Assembly (NCBI GenBank): GCA_018697195.1
Contig: CM031857.1
Span: 58,524,149-58,588,148 of the forward strand
Length of the DNA: 64,000 nucleotides
Reading direction: 5' to 3'
Source of the DNA: Certhia americana
Lineage: Eukaryota; Chordata; Aves; Passeriformes; Certhiidae
Shown: one piece after another, positions 33,901-46,225 of the stretch
Position numbering within the stretch: position 1 is the first letter of the stretch
Layout: each line of letters starts with the position of its first letter
Notes under the pieces: generated by a model
Told to the model about the DNA's origin: nothing
The model's input: the letters and a program-made list of their open reading frames with translations, nothing else
Database searches by the model: none
Program-made: the position numbers and the translations under genes

Positions 33901-36574
33901 AGGTAAACCCTGGGAGACCTCATCTGAAAAATTTTTTCAGTTTGAAAAAAATAGCTATTAATGAAGAGGGTTTTTTTGTTTGATTTTTTTTTTTAATGGA
34001 CCAATCATCCCCTTTACAATCATGGCATGTAGAACACATAAGATTGTGTCAACAGCTTTTACCAGATAAAGATTCCTGTGGATTTCTAACAACTCTATCC
34101 CATCCTTCTCACTTCTCAAAAAATGTTATTGAGATACTTCTACATAGTTTGCTGTTGACAAATCTGTAATTTCTGATTCTTATTTCACTCCTGCGTTCTC
34201 TGTACTTGCACAATGTCTATTTAATAAATAGCTAGCAGAATATTTATGTGTATTGTTTCTCTGTTTGAATTTGTACAGATTTTTTCATCTTCCTCTTTTC
34301 CCCTTTACTGGAATCTGGTTTAATTGAGGACCATCATTCCTTAGGACTCTCACACCTAAATCAACCCTCCTCACTGCTCAAAAATAATAAGTAGCAGTTG
34401 AGAGATAAGAATGAGAAGTCCTGAAATTCTCTAATATAAATTTCTTCAAGCCCAGCAGTCTTAAATATTTTTAGCATTAGCTAAATAGTCTTTAAACTGC
34501 TTGCTCTCTCTTCATTCCTGCTTCTGTCTGTATCTACATGTTGTTAATTTTAGCTGTGTTGAGCCTCTGGCCACAATCAACCTTTTTCATGAAGTCTGAG
34601 AAGAAAAAAAAGTCTTGAGGGAGAAACATTTTTTCCTCCTATGTATTTTATGTTATATCTGCTATATGTCAATCAGTGTTAGGCTTAGGATGCTGCAGAA
34701 AGATTCAAAGTGCCTCATAGCACTTTGTGAGGCACTAGCTCAGCACTAAGTATGGAAATACATAATCTGCTCTTAAAGTTGGAAATTAAATTTGCCTGAA
34801 TTCAACGAGAATCTTTACAGTGACTTCAGAAAACTTTGGAACAACAGTTTAGATCATGATACTGGACCAGTCTTTAAATACAAAATGTATATCAAAATCC
34901 CAACTTCCAATCTGTTTTCAATTATTGCTGATTGCAAAATTTTACATGGCTAAGTTTAAAGAAACTCACAATTAAGCTTTCCTTACCACCTTCTCTCCTC
35001 TGTACACACATCTACTTCCAACCTGAGACAAGGAACCACAAGAAAACACAACAGGAATAGTAGTGAAACTTGCAGTCTTAAGCCTGTGCCAGAATGTCAG
35101 ACTGCCTCTGAATGAAAGGCAGACAAAGAAGACAGTTGCTTCATGATGGCAACATGATGGCAGCCATCCCAATTCTGATAAATACAGATGTTACTTCTTC
35201 AAAGTGTCTTTTCCTGATGCCATCAACAGTGCTCTTGCTGAAGCAACAATAGCATCACTCTGAATTGAGCTGTGGGAGGATGGACAAGAGGATATGTCTG
35301 GATATTGAGGTAAGGAATATTGATCAGACTGTTTTCCCCACCTTTTCCAAAAAAATTCTTTACACTTGTGAAGAGATGATGCTGGCCAAATGCCAGCGCA
35401 CCCACAAGAAATCATTTGTTCGTTTTCTTCAAAGATAATCACTTCCACATCTGATATTTTTTTCTCTTCACCAAAAATCAATTAATGCAAAACCAGAACA
35501 ACACTAAAAGAATCGTCCTGAAAGCAAGTGCCAGAATCGCACTTATCCATAGTCTGGTTACTATGGTGTTCTGGTGGCTAAAAGGTCTTTGGATCTGCTT
35601 CGACAAACAGAAAGATTTAATTTATATAAGGTAGATGTTTTAGATACAAAGAAGGACTGAAAATATATTAAGTAGCAGGAAAACTTCTTGGTGGCAAAAA
35701 GTGTTCTCCTAATTTTGAAAGAAATTAGATGCAGAAATCCGGGAACACAGGGTTTTACATGTGAAATCAGAAAATTGTGTGTGAAGGTAGCAAAAATATT
35801 CCTTGAGGAAACTGAAGTATTGACAAGTCATGTAATACCACGGAACATTTCCATGTACTGAGCTCAGCTCTCTGTACTATTAATTGCTAGAATGATCTAT
35901 GATAAGCTTTAGTCCCAAGTACGTTTACCCGCCTAAACAATTTCTGTGCATACTTCATGTGTTCGCACCAAGAGCATTTCTAACAAGTATTTTAGACGTG
36001 ACCGCTATGTTTGGAGGATCAAAAAGTGCAGTAATAAGAATGAAGATTTTTATTTGGTGAATGGTATTAATATCAAGAATGATCATGGGCATTGTTTCTT
36101 TCAATAATATGGTGTGGCCCTACAGTTCCTTTAAGGAAGGCATAAAACCGACTCCAACATCAACTTTCAAAATTTTGTCCTAGTTCAACTAAATTCACTT
36201 ATTTGTTCTCTTTAATGTTATTGTCTTATATAGAAAACTAATCTCACTAAGCCTACTAGTCTTAACATTGTAATCACAACTAACCTGTTAATTTCAGGCT
36301 GGAACAAATAAACAACATCAAACATATCTGTCTTTTCAGTGCAAATGAATGACAATAGCCCTCTTTTCCTGAATAGGTGAGTTCTTTTTCTTCATATACA
36401 GTAGTAATTAAAAAAAAAAATAACCAAAAAACCCCCCCTGCATTTCCTGGTTGGTAGACCATTAGGCTGCTGTTGACTAAAATAGTTTTATAATGAACAA
36501 GGATACAGAAAAAGATATGTCTGTGTATGTAGGTATTATGAACCTTTGGGTAAAAACTGGTAACAGGCTTTTGG

Positions 36575-36605
<31 letters not shown>

Positions 36606-38209
36606 CAAACTACAAAATGCAAAACCAGAAGAAAATAAACATCATAATTCTCAGGTTTCAAAACACAAATATTTGGGTGCATTGTATGGAACGGGAAAAA
36701 AACAAAATAACAAAAACTCCCTCTCAGCAAAACTGTGAAGCACTCCTAGGAAGAGGTTAATCCTAAATTCTTGCCAAGTTTCTTTTCCCTTCATTTTGTT
36801 TCTCCTTACAGTTATTTTCAACATGACCTTTTAGCTGCAGTTTCTACTGTAGCTTCAGAGCTGAAAAAAACACAACAGTTTCCTTTATAATTTTTATAGC
36901 ACATGCTATTTAACAGACAGTTGCTGTGCCAAGTACACAATATTGTGAGGAGTTTTTATCGTTATATTTTCTCTCGTGGAAACTGGTGAAGTAAGGACAC
37001 ATTCAGAAAATGAGGAGAGTAATACCTCTTCCATGTAATCTTTTATTTTATATAATAATGGAAGGTTATCTTTAGAAATCGAACCAAATAGCTATCTTTA
37101 TATCTTTGGCAGTAAATATAAATATTGCCTAAACAGAGTGAGAGATTGTACTTCTGGCAATTTTATTATCACATGGCCTTACAAGCATCAAGGTAGAAAG
37201 AGAAACTAATGAGAGAGACAATAGTTTGGAAATGTATTATAGGTAAAGAAAAAATGGGTCTTCATATGAAAAGTAAATATATTTTTCATGCCTGGGGAAA
37301 GGGCTGTTGAAGAAATCCAAACTCCCATTTGGGCCTGTTTTATATGACTTATTGCCAAAGAAGTCCATATAAAAGAACAAGTTTATATTTTGCTCTAGCC
37401 TTTGATGATGCAAATCATAATCTAAGAAGCCACAGTTTGCTCTCTAACCACACAAAAGATTGATGAAAACAACAAAAAACAGAATGTTCTTCATCATACT
37501 CCCAGTCTGTCATGAAAAGGAATAGCTGGACGACAAATATTGGTTAAGATCAGCTTCTTAAATGTTCAGTTCTGATGGGTCTGTGAGGCAAGCTGACAGG
37601 AAGAACTGCATGCCTCAGGGAGCACTGACAGAATTCCTGCAAGGGGACAATATATTGAGTGGGAAACCAGGGTGAAACTGCCCCAATCCCTGACTGTAAC
37701 AGGAAAAAGATGGTGGAGATAAGGAAAACAAAGGTAAGAAAGCCTAAAGGTAGCAATTGAGAAAGTTAACATGTATGAAATGAAATAAAATAAAATCATC
37801 TAATAAATGTCAGACTCTGCAGACCAGATGCCAGAAATAAAACATAACTCAGTAACTGTTATATATATTCTAACAGAGATGGCTTCCTGCCACAAGAATC
37901 AATTCAGGAGTGTGCAGGTATGGGACTTTTGCTTTACCTCATAAGATATAAGTAGCACCTTCAGAAAGGATGGTGTTTTTGGATATTAAAATAAATAAAA
38001 AATATAAATGAAAAGTAGTTCCATTGAAAAGAACCAATGTACATCAGTAAAGTATAAATCCCTAGAAGAATAAAATAAGAGTTCTGCAACTACGTTAGGG
38101 TTAGGATTCTTAGTCACACAGAGCAACACCATGTAAGGGCTTAATGCCAGCTTTTGGTTGAGGCTTATATATTCTAGTCAGCTTATTTACTATGGTTTCA
38201 CTGAGTTAC
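30951..38209. other. Long unique noncoding stretch
   Basis: More than 7 kb without a recognisable gene or transposon. It holds an A-run with CC interruptions at 31262-31303, several T-runs (32150, 33437-33477 and 33984), a run of 23 A at 36575-36597, and TA-rich tracts. All ORFs are under 110 codons and featureless. A telomere-like pair of TTAGGG-related units near 38094 is too short to matter. Confidence 0.5.
36575..36597 (+). repeat. Poly-A run (A23)
   Basis: Twenty-three uninterrupted A residues followed by A-rich sequence. No retroposon body was recognised upstream. Confidence 0.9.
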
Positions 38210-38779
38210 TCTCCTCATTTGACTGGGACAGAATTAATTCTCTTCTTAGTGCCTGGTAAAATGCTGTGGTTTAGATTTATTGTGAGAATAACACTGATAA
38301 CAAACTGATGTTTAAGTTGTTGTTAAGAAGTGCTTACTCTGCATCAAGGACTGTTGAGGTTTCCATGCTCTGCCAGTCAGCAGGGGAACATGAAGCTGGG
38401 TGGAAGCAGGGTCAGGACAGCTGAACTGGCCAAAGGCATATTACATTCCATACAATATCATGTTCAGTGTATAAACTGGGTTGAGTTGGCTGCAAGGAGT
38501 TGATCTCAACTCAGGGATGGACTGGCTTGACCAGCAGATGGTGAGCAATGTGCATTGCTTGTCTTTATTTGGTTTCATTTCTGTCTCTCAATTTTTCTTT
38601 GCAATTATTATTATTATTAATATTATATTTTAGTTCATTTTAATTATGAAACTGGTCTTATCTCAACCCAGGAGGTTTACTTTTTCCCTGATTCTTCACA
38701 TGCTGCTGGAGAGGGAGCGTAGGGGCGTGAGTACTGTGTGGTTCATAGTTGCCATCTGTGGCAAGTTATTACCACAGCA
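38210..38779 (+). mobile_element. ERVL-type LTR, sense
   Basis: The block order matches a common avian ERVL-type LTR: GACTGGGACAGAATTAATTC near the start, then AGTTGTTGTTAAGAAGTGCT, CCATGCTCTGCCAGTCAGCA, CAATATCATGTTCAGTGTAT leading into a TATAAAC TATA-like box, CTGGTCTTATCTCAACCCAG near 38651 in R/U5, and an end near TTATTACCACAGCA. GTTAC at 38205-38209 and GTTAT at 38780-38784 may be a 5-bp TSD with one mismatch, which would fit ERVL, but the TG start is mutated so the exact boundary is uncertain. No internal sequence is attached. Confidence 0.82.
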
Positions 38780-40069
38780 GTTATAAGAAAAATAGATAAA
38801 GAAAGCTGTTTCAAATCTAGAAACTCTACTTAAGACCCTAACCTTTTTAACAATATCTTTGCAGATGTATTTCTCTGTTCATGGCTATTCCTAATGACTA
38901 CTGGATGGTTATTAAGGGGTTTCTTTGATTAAATATGTGTGCAGATCTTATTTCAGGACAGAGATGTTTGCATGCAGAAGCACAAAATATTTTAAAAATA
39001 ATTTATCTTTTTTATTCTTAGAGGAAAAAAGGCAATAACAATAGGAAAATGGTTGATAACATTGATTTAGAATAAGTGATAGAGTGCATACTGCAAGTAA
39101 AAGTTATCTGCATGTATCCCCAGCAGGAAGATGCCTGGGTATGGAGACCCAACTTTCATCTTATCTTCTCAGCTGGAAATGTACTGCATTGATGAGACAA
39201 TATGAGAAATCTGACTGTTCTTGATGTTCCCATCCTGTAGTTAAATAGGAAGATTTATTCACTGCATTGTGTCTATCACCTACAAACATCATGAATTAAT
39301 AACAAATATGGAAAGAATTTAACAAACACATATGCCTAGAATATGCATTAAGGCAACAACTTCACGAAAGTAAAAAGACATATTAGGACTGCAACACCTC
39401 TTGTTTCCAACTCCCTTCCCCAGTGTGCAGACACATCACACCCTGTTTAGCAAAAATAAATGTCTGGTGTTTGGAACTGCCAGAGTGCTTTCTTTCACAA
39501 TGCGTGGATTTACATAGAATGATGATTTGGGCTAGAAGATTCATTTGGTCAAGACTACTTGGTCAGTTCAACAAATTTGATTCAGGACTGCTTATAGATT
39601 TCTTATGAATAAGTGTCAAACTTTAACCTCGAATATCCCTACCAAGACAAATTACACTTTGCCCTCTGCAACTCAGTCTTTTCCTAGACTATTAGCATAG
39701 CTCTATGATATATTCCTAATATTTAATCCAAAATTTCCTTCTGACACTGAAGCCCATAATTCCTCTTTCTGTTCTGACTGTCTAAGGGGAGCAATTGGTC
39801 CCTGTCTTGCTTAAACTATAGCTTTTTGGATTCAAAGAAAATAATATGTCTTTTCATTCTTTTTGTCTATAGAATGAACAACCCCGGTTCACTTAGACTT
39901 TTCTCAAATGTCTTTTTTTTTTTTTCCCAAGCCTTTTAAACTTTTATTATTTCTTTGTGTCTCCTTTAAATTCCCTCCTATTATATATATAATTTTCATC
40001 AACCTCCTGCCCAAAACTGTGGGTAGAGTTACAGCTCACTCTTGACTAGCATGGATTACAGTGTAACCG
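38780..40069. other. Unique noncoding sequence
   Basis: No gene or recognised transposon. A 61-codon ORF at 39423-39608 has no features. A T-run lies at about 39912-39924. Confidence 0.5.
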
Positions 40070-40757
40070 TTTCATTTACATGATACTTCTTTTTTGAGAA
40101 GACTCAAAAAGGGTGGAGAAAACGTCATGCTAGCTCTCCGACTTCTGCCTTTTAGAGACACATTGAAAAGGTAATATTCAAGTGCATTAGGTTGACATGT
40201 CCAGGTATTGGAAGTGAGGGGCTGCAAGGGTGACCTCGGTAAGTGAAGGTCAGGGCTGGCCTGTGCTGGACACAGATTGTTCCAGAAGCAAGAGGGGCAC
40301 CAGGTGTCAGAGCAGAGGTTGCTTGCGTCCCATTTTAGAGGCCACAGTGGAGAAATTGAAAGGAATATGAGAAAGCAGCAGCAAAAAGAAACCTTTGTGC
40401 GCTGAGAGCCTACCACCACTTCACCTCCCTGCAGAATTTTGGGTGAGGAGTCTGAGACAAAGGAGTGAAGTTGAGCCTGGGAAAGAAAAGAACGGAAGGT
40501 AATCTTTTATTGTTTGACTTTTTGTTTCCCACTACAAAAATCAGTAATTTAATATTAATTTTATATTGCAATAAATTAATTTTCCTCAAGTTTATTCTTC
40601 TCACAATGTTAAAAAAACTGTTTCCCTGTCTATCCTGACACATAACTATTCTTGCAACTCTTCTTCCTGTTTTTGTCTGCATATCCCTGGGGGGGTGAGG
40701 GATCAAATGAACTGGGTGGGCACTGAGCTTTTTGCCAAGCTTGACCCAGAACTTCAT
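40070..40757 (+). mobile_element. ERVL-type LTR, sense, old
   Basis: Read on the minus strand, the region shows the same blocks as the antisense LTRs at 12.7 kb: an end near AGCTTGGCAAAAAGCTCAGT, a GAGGAAAATTAATTTATTGC block and CCCAGGCTCAACTTCACTCC. In sense it therefore runs left to right. The left boundary is uncertain (40070-40150). Two 115-aa minus-strand ORFs lie in it and are not genes. No TSD was found. Confidence 0.6.
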
Positions 40758-41238
40758 GGTAAGTATTGCAGATATTTTTTTTATTAAGCTTTGTGTGTGT
40801 CTTCTGTGTTTTTCATGTCTGTACTCCTTTGAATGATAAAAGAATTATGTCTATACCCAGCAAAATATTCATAATGCATACACACACATACATACACACA
40901 AAAGAATTGCTTGAGTGACAGCTCATAAAAGCATCTTATTTATTAAAAAATAAAAGAGGAAGGAAAACAAATCACTGAATAGGATTCATCACTTTACATA
41001 GTAAGAAAAAAACCAAACCTCACAATATTGTGAATATAACTCATATTTTGACAACTACTTGAATCTGTCAGTAAAACTGAAGAAGAAATTGCCTGTCTGT
41101 ATATCTACATCAGTATTTGACTTTGGATCAGAGGCATACTTCTGAAGTAAATTTGATCATATCAACTTCCTGTATTTATGTTCTCATTCTAGGAGAATGC
41201 AGTTTTAATCCATTCAGATACAAATAAACTCAAAACTG
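40758..41238. other. Unique noncoding sequence
   Basis: Short AT-rich spacer with a CA-rich microsatellite-like patch at about 40878-40900. Nothing else recognised. Confidence 0.5.
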
Positions 41239-41347
41239 TGGCACCTGGGCACAAAGTTTAGGGGTGAACACAATGTGCTGGGCTAATGGTTGGACTCAAT
41301 GATTTTAGAGATCTACTCCAAGTTTAAATGAGTCTATGATACTATGA
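41239..41347 (+). mobile_element. CR1 LINE 3' terminus
   Basis: GTGGCACCTGGGCACAAAG, then GCTGGGCTAATGGTTGGACT, TCAATGATTTTAGAGATCTA and a terminal GAGTCTATGATACTATGA. This is the CR1 3' UTR in sense orientation with its diagnostic CTATGAT-type end repeats. Only about 110 bp remains, which is typical for a severely 5'-truncated copy. Confidence 0.85.
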
Positions 41348-44300
41348 ACTGTGTTCCAGGAGATCAGTGTGCACTCACTCCAGGATGATATTCAGCCCAA
41401 GGGACCAAACAAGTATTAATTTGAAATAAAGCATTCAAACCATATAAAACCATATAAGGGCAGGTGAGTTCTCAGCTTTTTTTTTTTTTTTTTCCCCCCA
41501 ATACATCCACTGTTCTTATGCCTTACTACTGGTTGATATCCCTATAACTCTCGCTAAAATAACATTTTGGTTCTCCCCTTCCTTTAAGAGTTCAGTCTAA
41601 AGGGAGACAAAAGGCTTTATTTGTAAGACATACTGTTGATCATTCAAAGAAAATGTCCAGAATGGATAACAATATTATATCCTCAGAATAGAAATGAATA
41701 AATTATTGGCAGTGGTTTCTTCTTATTATATGCCCTCTGTATTGCTGACTCTATAAATGCAGTTCTCTCCTGTCTAATAGGGAGAAATGAATGGTGTTTT
41801 TGACAAAACACTGATATTTTGTTTTGTTTTGCTTTGTTTTGTCAGGAAATGTTACCTGCTAAATTGCTTGGAGTTGATCCTCTAGGATCTAAGACACCAA
41901 AGAAGACTCCTGTGTAGACTGCTGTCATTACCTTTTCTGTTATTTCTAGAAGTGAAACTGATCACATAATATCCTCTAGAAATTACCTATAATATGCATC
42001 AGAAAGCTCCACTCACACATTTTTAACTTAGTGAGTTAAATATGTGGTACCATGCATATTTTGCTAGTACCTTTGCTTATTTTACTCACTTCAGTTGTTA
42101 AAAGCCTTTTAGGCCTTGACATGCACATTATATTGTTGCTCAAATTCCATCTGAATTTTCTCATGTGTCACATATACTGACTAACAACACATGAAATTTT
42201 GTTTATCAGAGATGAAAGAAAAAAATTATTTGTTCATGTGTTAGATTTATTTTGGTGAAGTAACAAAACTTGCTTCTATTTTATTCTGATCAGGATTTCA
42301 GAGAGTCAGAAAGGGTTGAGAGGGCTTCCCCAGGAGTAGGGAATGTCATGGTTTTTCTTTTGGCCTGTGTAATATTTCCACTTAGGGGAATATTAACATA
42401 TTTGATCCTTTGTATAACATTTTTCTTTGTCAGCATCTTGCTTTGAAACTTCTGTCCTTATCCACTAAAAAAATTGGCACTTGGCATACGGCTACAGTGG
42501 CTTGGGGATTGGATGGATTCATCTTCTGTTTGTCATTCAGTAGCAGGTTCATGTTGAATCCTCCACATGCCTGAAGATAATAATGAAGTGGAAAAATTCT
42601 TTTTGACATTGTAGATCCTTTGTTTGTAAAATTCAATACCTGATACTCGCTGGTCCATGTTTTTTCCTATTTTGATATCCAAGGTTTAAGTGTTATTTTA
42701 ATTCCATGCGACTACTAATGCTAAACACAGAGGGTCATTGAATAGATACTACTTTCATTTCCCCACAGATTTATATATGCTGAAAAGAACCAAAGAAATG
42801 GCATGTTAGTAATATTGTCTTAGATAGATACTAATGATGAATTATTGGAGAAATTATAAAAATAACACACACATATAAAAGTACAGATACACAACTTCTT
42901 TTAATAAACAATTTCTGTACTTTATATTAAGTGATTAAAATTTGTTGAGATTACTAGGAACCCACACAAGAGATAAATCAGGGAGGATCATCCACTGAAG
43001 GATTTCCAGTATACCACCAAATGATGCTATTAGTGATCTTGAAAATTAAAGCAAAATTGTTCTTTTTGCACAGATGGCCACTTTTTGATGAGTTTGAATG
43101 CAACCTAGTGATCAAGTGACGCATAGGCATCAAATATTTTGTGATATATTTTGCATAGACATCACTTTTTTTGATCATGCAAAGAACTTTTTATCAAAAC
43201 TTCCCATAACTGACAATGTGGTTTTCATTACACTCTGTATGTATAAAGTCCAAACCCAAGACAATTAGTTCCACTGACTATAGTTCAGAATGAGGTTAAT
43301 GAGAATGGGTAACTTAGCATGCTGATATCTTCTCCTGTACTGTTTTCTATTTAAGTCTTATTATCAGGAATACTGGTTTGAGTGAGGAGGCTGGGGGGGG
43401 GGGGGGGGGAATCCCCTGATCTTTAAGCATCTTCTGTTCAGAGGTTCAAAGCTTTTAGAACAACCTAAGAACTGTGACTTCTGCAATGGGAAGAATGAAG
43501 AGAGATTAATCTTTTTAAAAAAAGAAACTATACAAGGTTTAGGGAAGTAGCTTGTGTTTAGAGGAGTGTTTAGAAGATAAGTATTGTTATGCATTATACA
43601 TAGCTTGAAAAAAGGGAATCTGAAACTTCTCTTTCTCCAGAGTAGATAATTTTCAGTGTGGGTGCACCAAGATGAGTAATGATTGTTAGGTATTTTAATC
43701 CAACTTTGCAAAAAAATGTTGCTTCAAGGATAACTAGTGTGTTTTGTATTAAGTCTTCATCTCCAGTAGAAACAAAGACTATAAAAATTGACCTAATTGT
43801 TTTATTCTAGTTTTTGTTGTACTATAATTATTAGGTAATTGCTAAGGTACTTTTGAAAATTCATTCTGCTACTGATTCTATGGTATAATTTGATTTTATG
43901 GAGATCTAATGACACACGATAAATGTTGCTGGATAACAACCTCTGTCTTCTTTACAGGAAAAGCTTTGGATATGATCTATGCAGCCTGCTGAAGATTTCC
44001 AAATCTGCCCATATCTACTTGAAGTGCCATTGCTGACAATTCAACAAATAGCTGAAAAGTTATATTAAACCCAGTGTTTAGAGCTCTTTAATTTAATGAA
44101 CATAATCAGAAGAGGCAGAGCATCATCAAGGATTTTATATGATAATTCAGATAGAGTGAAAAGACAAATCATAAGGTTAAAAAAGGGATACCTAACCATC
44201 TGTGCAATTGTTAGAAGATTTTAAAAAATTCTACGTGCTTACTATCATTGTAACTGTCTCTACAGATAATAAAACATTCACAGCAAATATTTTCTGGGAT

Positions 44301-44589
44301 TATCATATCTGTAATATGTCTAAAAACCAAACAAATCTAAGAACAGAGCTTGTCAATCAAGAGACACCATGCCTTCTCCTAGATAGCAATCACAATTATA
44401 AATAATTTCTAATGCTGATATACAGCATAGAGTTAGATTAATCAACCTTGATGATCAGTACAGATGATCAATATCTAATCAATGCATTGCCCACAGGACA
44501 CTAGATCTACCATTAAGAATACAAAATAATGTCGCTTCTGGAAGAAAGTTTACTTAAACACAATAAAAATTACTGTTAAGAGGTCTTTG
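41348..44589. other. Unique noncoding sequence
   Basis: No gene. Simple tracts include a T-run at about 41478-41493, a GTTTT-type tract at 41819-41840 and the G17 run at 43393-43409. ORFs under 120 codons have no features. Confidence 0.5.
43393..43409 (+). repeat. Poly-G run (G17)
   Basis: Seventeen uninterrupted G residues in an AT-rich context. Long homopolymeric G is rare and prone to sequencing length error, so the exact count should be treated with care. Confidence 0.9.
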
Positions 44590-45415
44590 ACACTACCTCC
44601 ATAAGATCCTCACGACAAGCTACTGCTGGATGAAGATGCTGCAATGTGAGTTGAAAACTGGCTGAATGGTCAGGCTCAGGACCTGGTGACCATGGGCATG
44701 AAGTCTAATTTGATACCTAGATATCAGTACAGCACCTCAGTACTATTAACACCTTCGTTAGTGAACAGGATAATGGGTTATAGTGTACTAGCATTGTGTT
44801 TTCATGTAATCTGAAACCCAGTGGTGTGGCTGATTTACCAGGTGGTTGTGCTGCCATTCAGATGGACTGAAAGATTGGAGAAATAGTCCAACAGGGATTG
44901 TATGCTGTTCTAAAAAGGGAAACACCAAGTCCCTCATCTGAGGAGAAGTAGCTCTATGCAAATGTACAGTCTTGGATCTGGCCAGCTGGAAAGGGACTTT
45001 GCAGAAAAGGACATGGGGACATACAAGATGCTAACTACGGCCCAGCAATGCACCCTTGCAACAGAGAAGATCAACAACAATCTAGATTGCATTAGAGAGC
45101 TAATGCCTGGCAGATCAGGTAAGGTGATCCTTCCCTTCTTCTGAGCACTGGTGAGACACATCTGGAGTTCTGGGTCCAGTGCTGGGGTGAGCAGCACAAA
45201 AAAACCCCCATGTGCATAGTGGAGCAAGTCCAGCAAAGAGCCAGAGAGGTAAATAAGGGATTTGTCACAAGGGGAGATCTAGGACTGTTCAGCATGAAGA
45301 TGAGAAAGTTCAGGGGATCATACCAACAAGAAAAAATACCATGGGGGGCACTTAAAAGATCTTACAATTCACACTCAGTAGTAGGATGACAGGCAATGAA
45401 TAAAAATTGATATTA
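44590..45415 (+). mobile_element. CR1 LINE fragment, RT region, copy A
   Basis: Sense-strand CR1 reverse-transcriptase region, starting at about AAGATCCTCACGACAAGCTA. It runs through GAAAACTGGCTGAATGGTCA, GGATAATGGGTTATAGTGTA, GCTGATTTACCAGGTGGTTG, GAAAGGGACTTTGCAGAAAA, AGGTGATCCTTCCCTTCTTC and GTCCAGTGCTGGGGTGAGCA. It ends near GACAGGCAATGAATAAAAAT. In CR1 protein terms this covers the C-terminal half of the RT and the following region. The frame is broken by indels and stops, so the copy is inactive. The 5' and 3' ends are both missing. A second CR1 piece covering part of the same region follows about 300 bp downstream. Confidence 0.88.
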
Positions 45416-45729
45416 AATTAAAAAAAAACCCAGAACTCTTGAGTGTCCAACAGTGGAATAGCCAGAGAACCTGTGAAGTCTTGATCCCTGAAAAAAATGA
45501 AAATCTGACTGGAGATTGTCTTAAGGAACATGATCTGCCTGGCCTTGCATTGAGCAGAGAGCTTGAAGCTGAGAACTTGCAGACATTTTTTCCAACCTGT
45601 GTACTATTTCTTTCCAGCATTCCTATCCCCTGGGCTGAATTTTATATATGTCACATTATGACATATGAAAAAACAAGTAAATATTTTGTTTTCTTAATTA
45701 AAAAAAAAATCTGTTTTATATATCTGATT

Positions 45730-46225
45730 GTCCATGCTGAAAGATGTTTAGATGTAATGGATGGAAACTTCAATGTGAGACAACAAAATATTTTCAGAGT
45801 AAATAGGAGAACCTGCATACCTGTTTACTTAAGCAGGAATGTATGGTATAAGAGGAGAAATTATTCTCCTCTGCATAGTGGTGTGGTGACCACATTTAGA
45901 GTACTTCATGCTTTTGGGTCAGACCATTTGAAGAGGCATATGGAGAAGAAGTAAGGAACGCTGTCAAAATATTGAAGACACACTTCATGGCCTTTGAAGA
46001 GACATCAAAACTGGCAAAATTTTGGTCTTGTGATGAGAAGAGTAAGGAGTAATCTAAATGTTTTTCACAACTATTTTAATACCAGCTTCCAAAGGTGATG
46101 GAGCCAGTTCTTCTTGGTAGTACCAGGTGAAATGTCTAGAGAGATTTTATCCTAAATATTTTATGAAAACTTGGGACATCAACAATGAGAGAAAGAGTGC
46201 AGGATTCTGCCAGAAGAATTGACAT
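45730..46225 (+). mobile_element. CR1 LINE fragment, RT region, copy B (older)
   Basis: A more diverged CR1 segment in the same orientation as copy A. The order of blocks matches the RT C-terminal region: CAATGTGAGACAACAAAATA, CTGCATACCTGTTTACTTAA, TTATTCTCCTCTGCATAGTG, GGTGACCACATTTAGAGTAC, then TGGAGCCAGTTCTTCTTGGT near 46098. Because it covers sequence already present in copy A, it is a separate insertion or a different subfamily, not a continuation. A 171-codon ORF at 45439-45954 only partly overlaps it and crosses non-CR1 sequence, so it is not a gene. Confidence 0.65.

Noticed and set aside
38090..38105. Interstitial telomere-like TTAGGGTTAGG
   Set aside because: Only about two degenerate units, expected by chance at this scale.
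45439..45954. 171-codon plus-strand ORF
   Set aside because: It crosses from non-CR1 sequence into a decayed CR1 fragment, and its frame does not follow the CR1 RT frame throughout.
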